From the NCBI GenBank assembly GCA_937864255.1, contig CALMIT010000490.1:1-5331 (forward strand): a stretch of DNA of 5,331 nt, given 5' to 3'. Origin of the DNA: an uncultured Saprospiraceae bacterium. GTDB lineage: Bacteria > Bacteroidota > Bacteroidia > Chitinophagales > Saprospiraceae. Under the pieces are notes generated by a model. It made no database searches. It was not told the DNA's origin and saw only the letters and a list, made by a program, of their open reading frames with translations. Shown in pieces: positions 1 through 5,331 of this stretch. The translations under genes and the position numbers were made by a program. Position 1 is the stretch's first letter; every line of letters begins with the position of its first letter.

Positions 1-1132
1 GATTCCTATCGGACGCGGACAGCGCGAGTTGATCATCGGCGACCGCCAAACGGGTAAAACCGCCATCGCGATTGACACCATTATCAACCAGAAAGAATTT
101 TACGATAAAGGCGAGCCGGTTTATTGTATCTACGTGGCTTCCGGTCAGAAAGCATCTACCGTGGCCAACGTAGCCAGCCCCCTCGAAGAATTTGGCGCGA
201 TGGATTACACTATAATCGTGTCCGCTTCGGCTTCTGATCCGGCGCCGCTTCAGTTTTACGCGCCTTTCGCCGGCGCTGCTATCGGCGAATTTTTCAGAGA
301 CACAGGTCGTCACGCTTTGATCATTTATGATGACTTGTCAAAACAAGCCGTGGCGTACCGCGAGGTGTCGCTGTTGCTGCGCCGTCCTCCGGGTCGCGAG
401 GCTTATCCGGGCGACGTATTTTACCTGCATTCACGTCTGCTGGAGCGCGCCGCAAAAGTCATCGAAAACGACGACATCGCGCGCAAAATGAACGATTTGC
501 CGGCCTCTTTGGCGGAAGCAAAAGACGATAAAGGCAACCCGCTCGTGAAAGGCGGCGGCTCTTTGACCGCGCTTCCGATCATCGAGACGCAGGCGGGCGA
601 CGTTTCGGCGTACATTCCGACCAACGTAATTTCTATCACCGACGGACAGATATTTTTGGAATCCAACCTTTTCAACGCCGGTGTGCGACCTGCCATCAAC
701 GTAGGTATTTCTGTGAGCCGGGTAGGTGGATCGGCGCAGATCAAATCCATGAAAAAAGTGTCGGGTACGCTTAAATTGGACCAGGCACAATACCGTGAGT
801 TGGAAGCTTTTGCAAAATTCGGCTCTGACCTTGACCCCGCTACGATGGCGGTTTTGGAAAAAGGAAAACGCAACGTGGAAATTTTGAAACAGCCGCAATA
901 CTCGCCGGTGGCAGTTGAAAAACAGGTAGCTATCATTTATCTCGGAACCAAAGGTTTGTTGCGCGACGTGCCGGTGAACAAAGTGAAAGACTTTGAAGAA
1001 GTGTTTTTGCACACACTCGGTCAGCGTCACCCCGAAATTTTGGATGAGTTCAGAAAGGGTGGTTTGTCCGACGAGTCTTTGAGCAAGGTTGAAAAACTTG
1101 CTGCTGAAATTTCTTCTCAATACAAAAAATAA
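1..1132 (+). CDS. atpA: F1Fo ATP synthase subunit alpha, 5' truncated by window edge
   Basis: This is the non-catalytic nucleotide-binding alpha subunit of the F1 head of ATP synthase, which forms the alpha3-beta3 ring at the inner face of the cytoplasmic membrane. The reading frame is open from base 2 and gives 376 residues to a TAA stop. About 150 N-terminal residues (beta-barrel and start of the nucleotide-binding domain) lie outside the window. Visible, numbered from the first full codon: PIGRGQREL then the Walker A loop GDRQTGKT (13-20), Walker B LIIYDD (106-111), the RRPPGREAYPGDVFYLHSRLLERA block (128-150), GSLTALPIIETQAGDVSAY (186-204), and the SVSRVGG motif with the conserved arginine finger R240. 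The C-terminal helical domain is complete. The wording is typical of Bacteroidota alpha subunits. The TTG at 29 is only an internal codon, not a start. The gene is followed 59 bp later by atpG, as expected in an atp operon. Confidence 0.98.
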   Translation, partial: IPIGRGQRELIIGDRQTGKTAIAIDTIINQKEFYDKGEPVYCIYVASGQKASTVANVASPLEEFGAMDYTIIVSASASDPAPLQFYAPFAGAAIGEFFRDTGRHALIIYDDLSKQAVAYREVSLLLRRPPGREAYPGDVFYLHSRLLERAAKVIENDDIARKMNDLPASLAEAKDDKGNPLVKGGGSLTALPIIETQAGDVSAYIPTNVISITDGQIFLESNLFNAGVRPAINVGISVSRVGGSAQIKSMKKVSGTLKLDQAQYRELEAFAKFGSDLDPATMAVLEKGKRNVEILKQPQYSPVAVEKQVAIIYLGTKGLLRDVPVNKVKDFEEVFLHTLGQRHPEILDEFRKGGLSDESLSKVEKLAAEISSQYKK

Positions 1133-1134
1133 GA

Positions 1135-1165
1135 TTTGAAAAGGGCGGCATTTTCAAAACCGCCC
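1135..1165 (+). promoter_or_regulatory. Intercistronic hairpin region between atpA and atpG
   Basis: Two inverted repeats interleave here. GGGCGG (1143-1148) can pair with CCGCCC (1160-1165) over an 11-nt loop. TTTGAAAA (1135-1142) can pair with TTTTCAAA (1151-1158) over an 8-nt loop. The strands cross, and the linkers (0, 2 and 1 nt) look too short for a pseudoknot, so the two stems should be alternatives. The GC stem is followed by GGTTTCAATTCTTC rather than a clean U run, so it would be a weak terminator at most. It may serve as an mRNA processing or stability element that tunes gamma against alpha (inference). Confidence 0.5.
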
Positions 1166-1191
1166 GGTTTCAATTCTTCAAATTATAAACA

Positions 1192-2091
1192 ATGGCCGCA
1201 AATTTAAAAGAAGTACGCGAGCGCATCAGGTCGGTGAACAACACCCAGCAGATCACCAAAGCCATGAAGATGGTATCTGCTGCCAAATTGCGCAAAGCTC
1301 AACAGGCAATCCAGCAATTGCGTCCTTATGCCGACAAGCAAAACGCGATGTTGGCGAATATTTTGTCCAACTTGGGCGGCGAGGCGGATATCGCTTTCGG
1401 AAAAGCGCGGGAGGTGAAAAAAGCCTGCATGGTAGTCGTCACTTCCAATCGCGGTTTGGCGGGCGCTTTCAATGCCAACGTTTGTAAAGCCGCCATGCAC
1501 GACCTGAATGGAAAATACGCCGACGTCAGAGCCGCCGGAAATATGACGATGTTGTTTATCGGTAAAAAAGGCTACGACTTTTTCCGCAAGCGCTACCCGG
1601 ACGTAAAAATTATTAAAGATTACGTCACGCTGTTTGATAACCTCACTTTTGAAAACGTGTCAAACGTATCTAAAAAGCTGATGGATGCTTTTGCAAGCGG
1701 CGAGTACGACGTGATAGACGTGGCTTACGGCAAATTCAAAAATGCGGCTACGCAGTTTACCATCACCGAGCAGTTTTTGCCGGTGGCGCAAGCGGAAAGC
1801 ACTTCGGGCAGCGACAAAAAAATGCGCGCGGATTACATCTTCGAACCCAGCATGGAAGGGCTGCTCAACTACCTCGTACCGAGCATTTTGCAAACTACTT
1901 TTTACAAATTCCTGCTCGACACGCACGCTTCCGAGCACGGCGCACGGATGACAGCAATGGACAAAGCCTCCGAAAATGCGGACGAGCTTTTGAAAGAACT
2001 GCGCCTCAGCTACAACAAAGCCCGCCAGGAAGCCATCACCAAAGAATTGCTCGAAATCGTGGGCGGCGCTGCCGCGCTCGAAAACGGATAA
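1192..2091 (+). CDS. atpG: F1Fo ATP synthase subunit gamma
   Basis: Gamma is the central rotor shaft of F1. It couples proton flow through the Fo c-ring to conformational change in the alpha3-beta3 head. The product is 299 residues, slightly longer than the 287 of E. coli. The N-terminal helix is canonical (LKEVRERIRSVNNTQQITKAM, from L5, followed by KMVSAAKLRKAQ), as is the C-terminal helix: SEHGARMTAMDKASENAD (247-264), then LRLSYNKARQEAITKELLEIVGGAAAL (270-296). These two helices make the coiled-coil shaft. The Rossmann-like middle domain carries TSNRGLAGAFN (84-94), with Ala90 where many homologues have Cys. The ATG at 1192 is fixed by an in-frame TAA at 1186-1188 and by the conserved N-terminus. 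The leader is A/T-rich without a Shine-Dalgarno sequence. It is the last gene of this atp cluster, since a terminator follows and no atpD or atpC appears. Confidence 0.98.
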   Translation: MAANLKEVRERIRSVNNTQQITKAMKMVSAAKLRKAQQAIQQLRPYADKQNAMLANILSNLGGEADIAFGKAREVKKACMVVVTSNRGLAGAFNANVCKAAMHDLNGKYADVRAAGNMTMLFIGKKGYDFFRKRYPDVKIIKDYVTLFDNLTFENVSNVSKKLMDAFASGEYDVIDVAYGKFKNAATQFTITEQFLPVAQAESTSGSDKKMRADYIFEPSMEGLLNYLVPSILQTTFYKFLLDTHASEHGARMTAMDKASENADELLKELRLSYNKARQEAITKELLEIVGGAAALENG

Positions 2092-2113
2092 TTGTCCTTT
2101 TCAAAATATATTT

Positions 2114-2154
2114 CAAACGCCCGCCCCGGATTCCGGAGGCGGGTGTTTGGTTTT
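2114..2154 (+). terminator. Intrinsic terminator after atpG
   Basis: A 12-bp stem pairs 2114-2125 (CAAACGCCCGCC) with 2138-2149 (GGCGGGTGTTTG), including one G-U pair. Above a bulged A at 2137 it continues with a 4-bp CCGG/CCGG helix and an ATT loop (2130-2132). The stem is followed by GTTTTC, a short U tract. It begins 23 bp after the atpG stop codon, so it most likely ends the atp transcript and insulates it from the genes downstream. An A/T-rich stretch lies on the 5' side, so some activity on the other strand is possible. Confidence 0.85.
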
Positions 2155-2170
2155 CAGGGAAGGCGGAAGA

Positions 2171-2182
2171 CAGACATGTCTG
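2171..2182. repeat. Perfect 12-bp palindrome CAGACATGTCTG
   Basis: The sequence CAGACATGTCTG reads the same on both strands over 12 bp with no spacer. It lies between the atp terminator and the promoter candidate of the AbiE-like pair. The symmetry does not extend cleanly beyond the 12 bp. It could be a dimeric regulator site, a remnant of a small mobile or repeated element, or chance. Nothing in the window decides among these. Confidence 0.5.
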
Positions 2183-2242
2183 GTCAGCTAAAGAGACTTC
2201 TATTTTCCACAGAGAGATTTTTAAAGTGATGGCTAAAAGAAA

Positions 2243-2272
2243 TTGAAAAAATAAAATAATGTTCGATATTTG
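2243..2272 (+). promoter_or_regulatory. Candidate Bacteroidota-type promoter for the AbiE-like pair
   Basis: A -33 element TTG (2243-2245, within AATTG) is followed after 19 bp by GATATTTG (2265-2272). The latter matches the Bacteroidota -7 consensus TAnnTTTG at all fixed positions but the first. The spacing is in the usual range for the primary sigma factor of this phylum. Transcription would start near 2277-2280, giving a leader of about 33 nt before the ATG at 2312. The surrounding sequence is A/T-rich. The site is predicted by eye only. Confidence 0.55.
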
Positions 2273-2278
2273 CCTGCA

Positions 2279-2293
2279 TTCACTTTTGGTGAA
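2279..2293. promoter_or_regulatory. Candidate operator: inverted repeat TTCAC-N5-GTGAA
   Basis: TTCAC (2279-2283) and GTGAA (2289-2293) form an exact 5-bp inverted repeat with a 5-nt spacer, at the predicted transcription start. A second, wider inverted pair brackets it: GTTCG (2261-2265), overlapping the promoter, and CGAAC (2307-2311), abutting the start codon. GTTC-type half-sites thus occur three times in about 50 bp. Characterised AbiEi antitoxins bind inverted repeats in their own promoter and repress it. A similar role here is inference from position and symmetry. The repeat could also form a weak hairpin at the mRNA 5' end. Confidence 0.45.
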
Positions 2294-2311
2294 CAAAAAT
2301 AATTTACGAAC

Positions 2312-3325
2312 ATGAAAGAAGATGATATTCTTCAAACAGCTGTAGAAAGCCTGTCGAAATTGACCAAAGCAAGTATCAGAGCATACCCTGCCGACTTTTT
2401 TGACGACGGATACAGATGGGATGGAAAATTGGAAATCGAAATTGGGACAGTAGTTAGTAATTTTAAAGCAGAAGTAAAAGCCAGCGTGCTTCCGGCAGCC
2501 ATTGCTTTGTGGATGGAAAAACTGAAAAAACGCGATACGCTTATAGTGGCAAAATATATTTCAAATCCTGCAAAGGCGCTCTTGGAAGATAGGGGCATTA
2601 ATTATCTTGATGTTGCGGGAAATTGCTTTATTCGCAACGATCAGGGAGTTTTTTTGCACATCAGAGGGCAGGTTCCGCCTCAAATAAATACCGAACCCAA
2701 GCACAAAGCATTTAACAAAAATGGCGTCAAACTCATTTACGCGCTCTTACTCGACGAAAATCTGGTGAATGAGCCTTACAGAGTCATTGCCGATCAGGCG
2801 AATGTTTCCGTCAGCACTATCGGTGATATTTTATCCGACCTGCAAGCCAATAATTTTTTGTTGCAAATCAATGAAAGCAAAAAAATGCTGACCAACAAAG
2901 CGGAGCTGCTGAATCAATGGGTGACCGCCTTTAATCAAAGATTGAAACCTAAACTCTTGAAAGGCAGATTCAGATTTCAGCTTGAAAATTGGAGGCAGTT
3001 AAATCTGGGCAACTTTACTTTTTGGGGCGGAGAGCCGGCAGCAGCACTGCTTACAGATTTTTTGCAACCGGCCGCGTGGACGCTTTATACCGATCTTAAT
3101 AGCAAATCGCTGATCAAGGATTTGTTATTGGCTCCGGACCCGAGAGGAAATGTGGAAGTTTATGCTGCTTTTTGGAAATCGGAATATCCCGTTTTTGTTG
3201 TACAGGAATTTCAAACCGTGCACCCCTTGCTGGTTTATGCAGAACTGACAGGCTCGGGAAATGATCGTAATTTTGAAACCGCACAGAGAATTTATGTCAG
3301 ATACCTCAAAAATATTATTGAATAA
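2312..3325 (+). CDS. AbiEi-family type IV antitoxin / transcriptional regulator
   Basis: The 337-residue product is a likely antitoxin and autorepressor of a type IV toxin-antitoxin pair, in which the antitoxin counteracts the toxin's effect without necessarily binding it. Residues 1-125 form an alpha/beta region with FKAEVK (51-56; E54-x-K56), strand DTLIVAKYI (75-83) and GINYLDVAGN (95-104). The order of predicted helices and strands resembles a PD-(D/E)XK nuclease-like core. Residues about 134-185 read as a winged helix; the helix-turn-helix is near PYRVIADQANVSVSTIGDIL (155-174). The C-terminal part carries the AbiEi-like signatures FWGGEPAAALL (237-247), LLLAPDPRGNVEVY (271-284) and HPLLVYAELTGSG (304-316). 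The ATG at 2312 is fixed by an in-frame TAA at 2300-2302; there is no Shine-Dalgarno sequence. The gene overlaps the toxin gene and is more AT-rich than the atp genes. Family assignment rests on recognised motifs and the partner gene; the nuclease-like reading is inference. Confidence 0.85.
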   Translation: MKEDDILQTAVESLSKLTKASIRAYPADFFDDGYRWDGKLEIEIGTVVSNFKAEVKASVLPAAIALWMEKLKKRDTLIVAKYISNPAKALLEDRGINYLDVAGNCFIRNDQGVFLHIRGQVPPQINTEPKHKAFNKNGVKLIYALLLDENLVNEPYRVIADQANVSVSTIGDILSDLQANNFLLQINESKKMLTNKAELLNQWVTAFNQRLKPKLLKGRFRFQLENWRQLNLGNFTFWGGEPAAALLTDFLQPAAWTLYTDLNSKSLIKDLLLAPDPRGNVEVYAAFWKSEYPVFVVQEFQTVHPLLVYAELTGSGNDRNFETAQRIYVRYLKNIIE

Positions 3326-4139
3326 AATCACTGACGAAATCGTCATTGAAATTCTGAAAACGATTGTCCCCCTACTGAACCGGCAGGGGATTGATTATTT
3401 TATAATTGGCGCTTTTGCGAGAGATATAGAATTATTGGTAAGAGGGTACAGCGAGCCGCCCGAAAGAAAAACCAAAGACATTGATCTGGCAGTTATGGTC
3501 GGCTCTTTGTCAGAATTTCAGGTGTTGCGGGCAGTAATCGCAACTTTACCGGAGTTTGAACAGGATGAAAAGGAACCTTATCGTTTTCTTTTTCGAAAAA
3601 GGTACGAGCTTGATCTTTTACCCTTTGGCGAAATCACTGACGAAAAAGGTCGGGCCGAACTACTGGCAAATAAAACTTTTACTTTGGAAATGCCCGGATT
3701 TGATGCTGTTTTTCCATTTGCAGAAACGGTCGAAACAGAAGAGGGTATTACGTTGCGCGTTTCTTCTCTGTCGGGTATCGTGCTTTTAAAATTACTCGCC
3801 TGGCAAGACCGGCCCGAGCGGATAAAAGACATCCGCGACATTGACAATATTCTGAAACATTTTTACCTGTTGCACATAGAAGAAATTATACAAAATAGTG
3901 GCGATCTAATTGATTTATATAACGAAAAAGACGTGGTGTTTGTAGAATCCGTCTCCGCGCATTACGTGGGCAGACAGATAAATGAAATGCTACAAAACGA
4001 TCCGGGACTCCGGGACAGACTGCTCCGGTTTCTGGAAAAACAATCAACAGGTTTTGAAATGGCAAGGCTGATGTCTCCTGAAAATATTGAGGACAGCCAA
4101 AAAATAATTGCCGCATTATACCGGGGATTAAAAGAGTAG
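3294..4139 (+). CDS. AbiEii-like nucleotidyltransferase toxin
   Basis: This 281-residue protein has the marks of the AbiEii/AbiGii nucleotidyltransferase family. Characterised relatives (such as mycobacterial MenT) transfer nucleotides, for example to tRNA 3' ends, and so halt growth. Visible motifs are IIGAFARD (37-44), then TKDIDLAV (60-67) with the metal-binding pair D62 and D64. YELDLLPFG (104-112) offers the third acidic residue, D107. LLKLLAWQDR (164-173) with K166, and IKDIRDID (177-184) with D179, match the later conserved blocks. All expected catalytic residues are present, so the enzyme looks intact. No signal peptide or membrane segment is seen, so it should act in the cytoplasm. 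The ATG at 3294 is preferred: it has AGAG five bases upstream and gives a 32-bp overlap with the antitoxin gene. The in-frame ATG at 3261 would add 11 residues lying over the antitoxin's conserved end. The overlap implies translational coupling. The nucleotide and RNA target cannot be told from sequence. Confidence 0.85.
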   Translation: MSDTSKILLNKITDEIVIEILKTIVPLLNRQGIDYFIIGAFARDIELLVRGYSEPPERKTKDIDLAVMVGSLSEFQVLRAVIATLPEFEQDEKEPYRFLFRKRYELDLLPFGEITDEKGRAELLANKTFTLEMPGFDAVFPFAETVETEEGITLRVSSLSGIVLLKLLAWQDRPERIKDIRDIDNILKHFYLLHIEEIIQNSGDLIDLYNEKDVVFVESVSAHYVGRQINEMLQNDPGLRDRLLRFLEKQSTGFEMARLMSPENIEDSQKIIAALYRGLKE

Positions 4140-4158
4140 AGAACCATTTACAAAACCG

Positions 4159-4198
4159 CTCATTATCAAAAATTTACATCAACCAACCAACCCAAACC
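4159..4198 (+). promoter_or_regulatory. G-free leader with AACC repeats before the adenine deaminase gene
   Basis: The 40 nt directly before the start codon contain no G. They include three tandem AACC units (4181-4192) and a near copy, AAACC (4194-4198). There is no Shine-Dalgarno sequence and no possibility of G-C pairing within the stretch. Such unstructured A/C-rich leaders suit Shine-Dalgarno-independent initiation in Bacteroidota. No terminator for the preceding toxin gene and no convincing promoter are seen in 4140-4198. Confidence 0.5.
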
Positions 4199-5331
4199 AT
4201 GCAGCTTTCAGCCAACATCGTTTCCATTTTTGATAAAGAAATTTTTTACGGGACGGTAGAAATTCGTGATCAGAAAATCCTGAAAATCAGCCAACTCGGT
4301 CCGGAAAAGACAGATGCGCCCTACATCTTGCCCGGCTTTACGGACGCGCACATTCATATCGAAAGTTCGATGCTGGTACCTTCCGAATTTGCCCGGATGG
4401 CGGTGGTACACGGCACGGTGGCTACCGTCAGCGACCCGCACGAAATCGCCAATGTGCTGGGCATCGAAGGCGTGCGCTACATGATTGAAAACGGTAAAAA
4501 AGTGCCACTCAAATTCAATTTCGGTGCGCCTTCCTGCGTGCCGGCCACCACTTTTGAAAGCGCCGGCGCGGTGCTTGACGCCGAGGCGGTGCGACAACTT
4601 TTGGAAATGCCCGAAATCAAATATTTGTCGGAAATGATGAATTATCCCGGCGTGATTTACGACGATCCGGAGGTGATGAAAAAAATCCAAATCGCCCGCG
4701 ATTTGGGCAAACCTGTGGACGGTCATGCCCCCGGTTTGCGCGGCGACGCTTTGAAAAAATACGCCGCCGCCGGCATCAGCACCGACCACGAGTGTTTCAC
4801 TTACGAGGAAGGTTTGGAAAAACTGCAACTCGGCATGAAAGTGATCATCCGCGAGGGTAGTGCCGCCAAAAATTTTAAAGCGCTGATTGATCTGTTGCCG
4901 CAATTCCCGGATCGCGTCATGTTTTGTTCGGATGATAAGCACCCCGACGACCTCGCCGTCGGGCATATCAACCAACTCGCTGCCCGCGCAGTGGCGCACG
5001 GCTGCCCGCTTTTCGATGTGCTGAAAGCCGCCTGCATCAATCCCGTCGAACATTACAATCTGGAAGTCGGACTGCTGCACGAGGGCGATTGGGCGGACTT
5101 TATTTTGGTGGAAAATCTGTCGGATTTTAAAGTGCTGGCGACTTACATCAACGGCGAAAAAATAGCCGAAAACGGCAAAGCGCTTTTTCAAACCGAAAAA
5201 GAAACGGCGATCAATCATTTCAACACAAGTTTGAAAAAAGGAGCCGATTTTGCCTTGCCGGCAAAAAGCGGGCAGGCGCGCATCATCCGCGCGCTCAACG
5301 GCGAAATAGTGACCGAGAGTTTCATCGCCGA
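4199..5331 (+). CDS. ade: Adenine deaminase, 3' truncated by window edge
   Basis: Adenine deaminase (EC 3.5.4.2) hydrolyses adenine to hypoxanthine and ammonia in purine salvage. It is a cytoplasmic metal-dependent amidohydrolase. The frame runs open from ATG 4199 to the window end, giving 377 residues of a protein that is 588 long in E. coli. Motifs in family order are PGFTDAHIHIESSML (45-59) with metal ligands H51 and H53, SDPHEIANVLG (78-88), PSCVPATTFE (111-120), EMMNYPGV (145-152), DGHAPGL (174-180), STDHE (194-198), REGSAAKN (218-225), and CSDDKHPDD (243-251) with the catalytic-site Asp pair. After these come NPVEHYNLEVGLLHEGDWADF (281-301) and the start of the C-terminal domain. The N-terminus aligns with the family at this ATG. 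The flanking gene set gives no dedicated purine operon. Its GC content returns to the level of the atp genes. The frame has no stop inside the window. A long open frame on the opposite strand is its shadow. Confidence 0.96.
   Translation, partial: MQLSANIVSIFDKEIFYGTVEIRDQKILKISQLGPEKTDAPYILPGFTDAHIHIESSMLVPSEFARMAVVHGTVATVSDPHEIANVLGIEGVRYMIENGKKVPLKFNFGAPSCVPATTFESAGAVLDAEAVRQLLEMPEIKYLSEMMNYPGVIYDDPEVMKKIQIARDLGKPVDGHAPGLRGDALKKYAAAGISTDHECFTYEEGLEKLQLGMKVIIREGSAAKNFKALIDLLPQFPDRVMFCSDDKHPDDLAVGHINQLAARAVAHGCPLFDVLKAACINPVEHYNLEVGLLHEGDWADFILVENLSDFKVLATYINGEKIAENGKALFQTEKETAINHFNTSLKKGADFALPAKSGQARIIRALNGEIVTESFIA

Noticed and set aside
431..1120. Open frame of 229 codons on the - strand, and another of 171 codons at 421-936
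   Set aside because: Both are antisense shadows of atpA; their products show no recognisable domain.
2036..2335. Open frame of 99 codons on the - strand across the atpG-cassette intergenic region
   Set aside because: It spans the atp terminator and overlaps the ends of both neighbouring genes. The product is low in complexity with no recognisable motif.
3261..3293. Upstream ATG as the toxin start
   Set aside because: The added 11 residues would be encoded over the conserved antitoxin end, and the ATG at 3294 has a slightly better upstream context. Not excluded.
4081..4137. Promoter for the deaminase gene inside the toxin 3' end
   Set aside because: The nearest TTG and AATAATTG pair is only 13 bp apart and matches the -7 consensus poorly.
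4208..5218. Open frame of 336 codons on the - strand
   Set aside because: It lies entirely over the adenine deaminase frame, which has all family motifs in order. The antisense product is rich in His, Phe and Arg and shows no recognisable domain, as typical of a shadow frame.
1..5331. A functional link between ATP synthase, a nucleotidyltransferase toxin and adenine deaminase through adenine nucleotides
   Set aside because: The genes share adenine-nucleotide chemistry only in a loose sense. The cassette differs in base composition and has its own promoter candidate, so chance neighbourhood is the simpler reading.
1..5331. CRISPR arrays, tRNA or rRNA genes, insertion sequences
   Set aside because: No regularly spaced repeats, no cloverleaf-like sequence and no transposase-like frame were found on either strand by eye.

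Overview
The window looks like a chromosomal segment of a member of the Bacteroidota. The ATP synthase alpha and gamma subunits read as members of that phylum. None of the clear gene starts has a convincing Shine-Dalgarno sequence; the leaders are A-rich. The one good promoter candidate has the Bacteroidota spacing of a -33 TTG and a -7 TAnnTTTG-like box. The gamma gene is followed by a terminator rather than by the beta subunit gene, which fits the split atp operons common in this phylum. Genus cannot be told from the sequence.

Layout, all genes on the + strand. Positions 1-1132 hold the 3' three quarters of atpA, cut by the window edge. Positions 1192-2091 hold a complete atpG. A strong hairpin terminator at 2114-2154 closes the operon. 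Positions 2155-2311 hold a perfect 12-bp palindrome, a promoter candidate and an inverted repeat that may be an operator. Positions 2312-3325 and 3294-4139 are two overlapping genes that form an AbiE-like type IV toxin-antitoxin pair: an AbiEi-family winged-helix antitoxin/regulator and an AbiEii-family nucleotidyltransferase toxin. From 4199 to the window end runs the 5' part of an adenine deaminase gene, open at the right edge.

The two atp genes supply the catalytic F1 alpha subunit and the rotary gamma shaft of the F1Fo ATP synthase. The AbiE-like pair is an accessory defence or stress module set between housekeeping genes. It is visibly more AT-rich than its flanks, which suggests acquisition by transfer. 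Adenine deaminase belongs to purine salvage. No terminator is visible between the toxin gene and the deaminase gene, so some deaminase transcription may come from the cassette promoter.

The most interesting part is the AbiE-like cassette. Its antitoxin carries about 125 residues in front of the winged helix that resemble a PD-(D/E)XK nuclease-like fold, unlike the classical AbiEi layout, and its promoter region carries repeats suited to autoregulation. AbiE systems are known, so this is a divergent architecture rather than a wholly new system.
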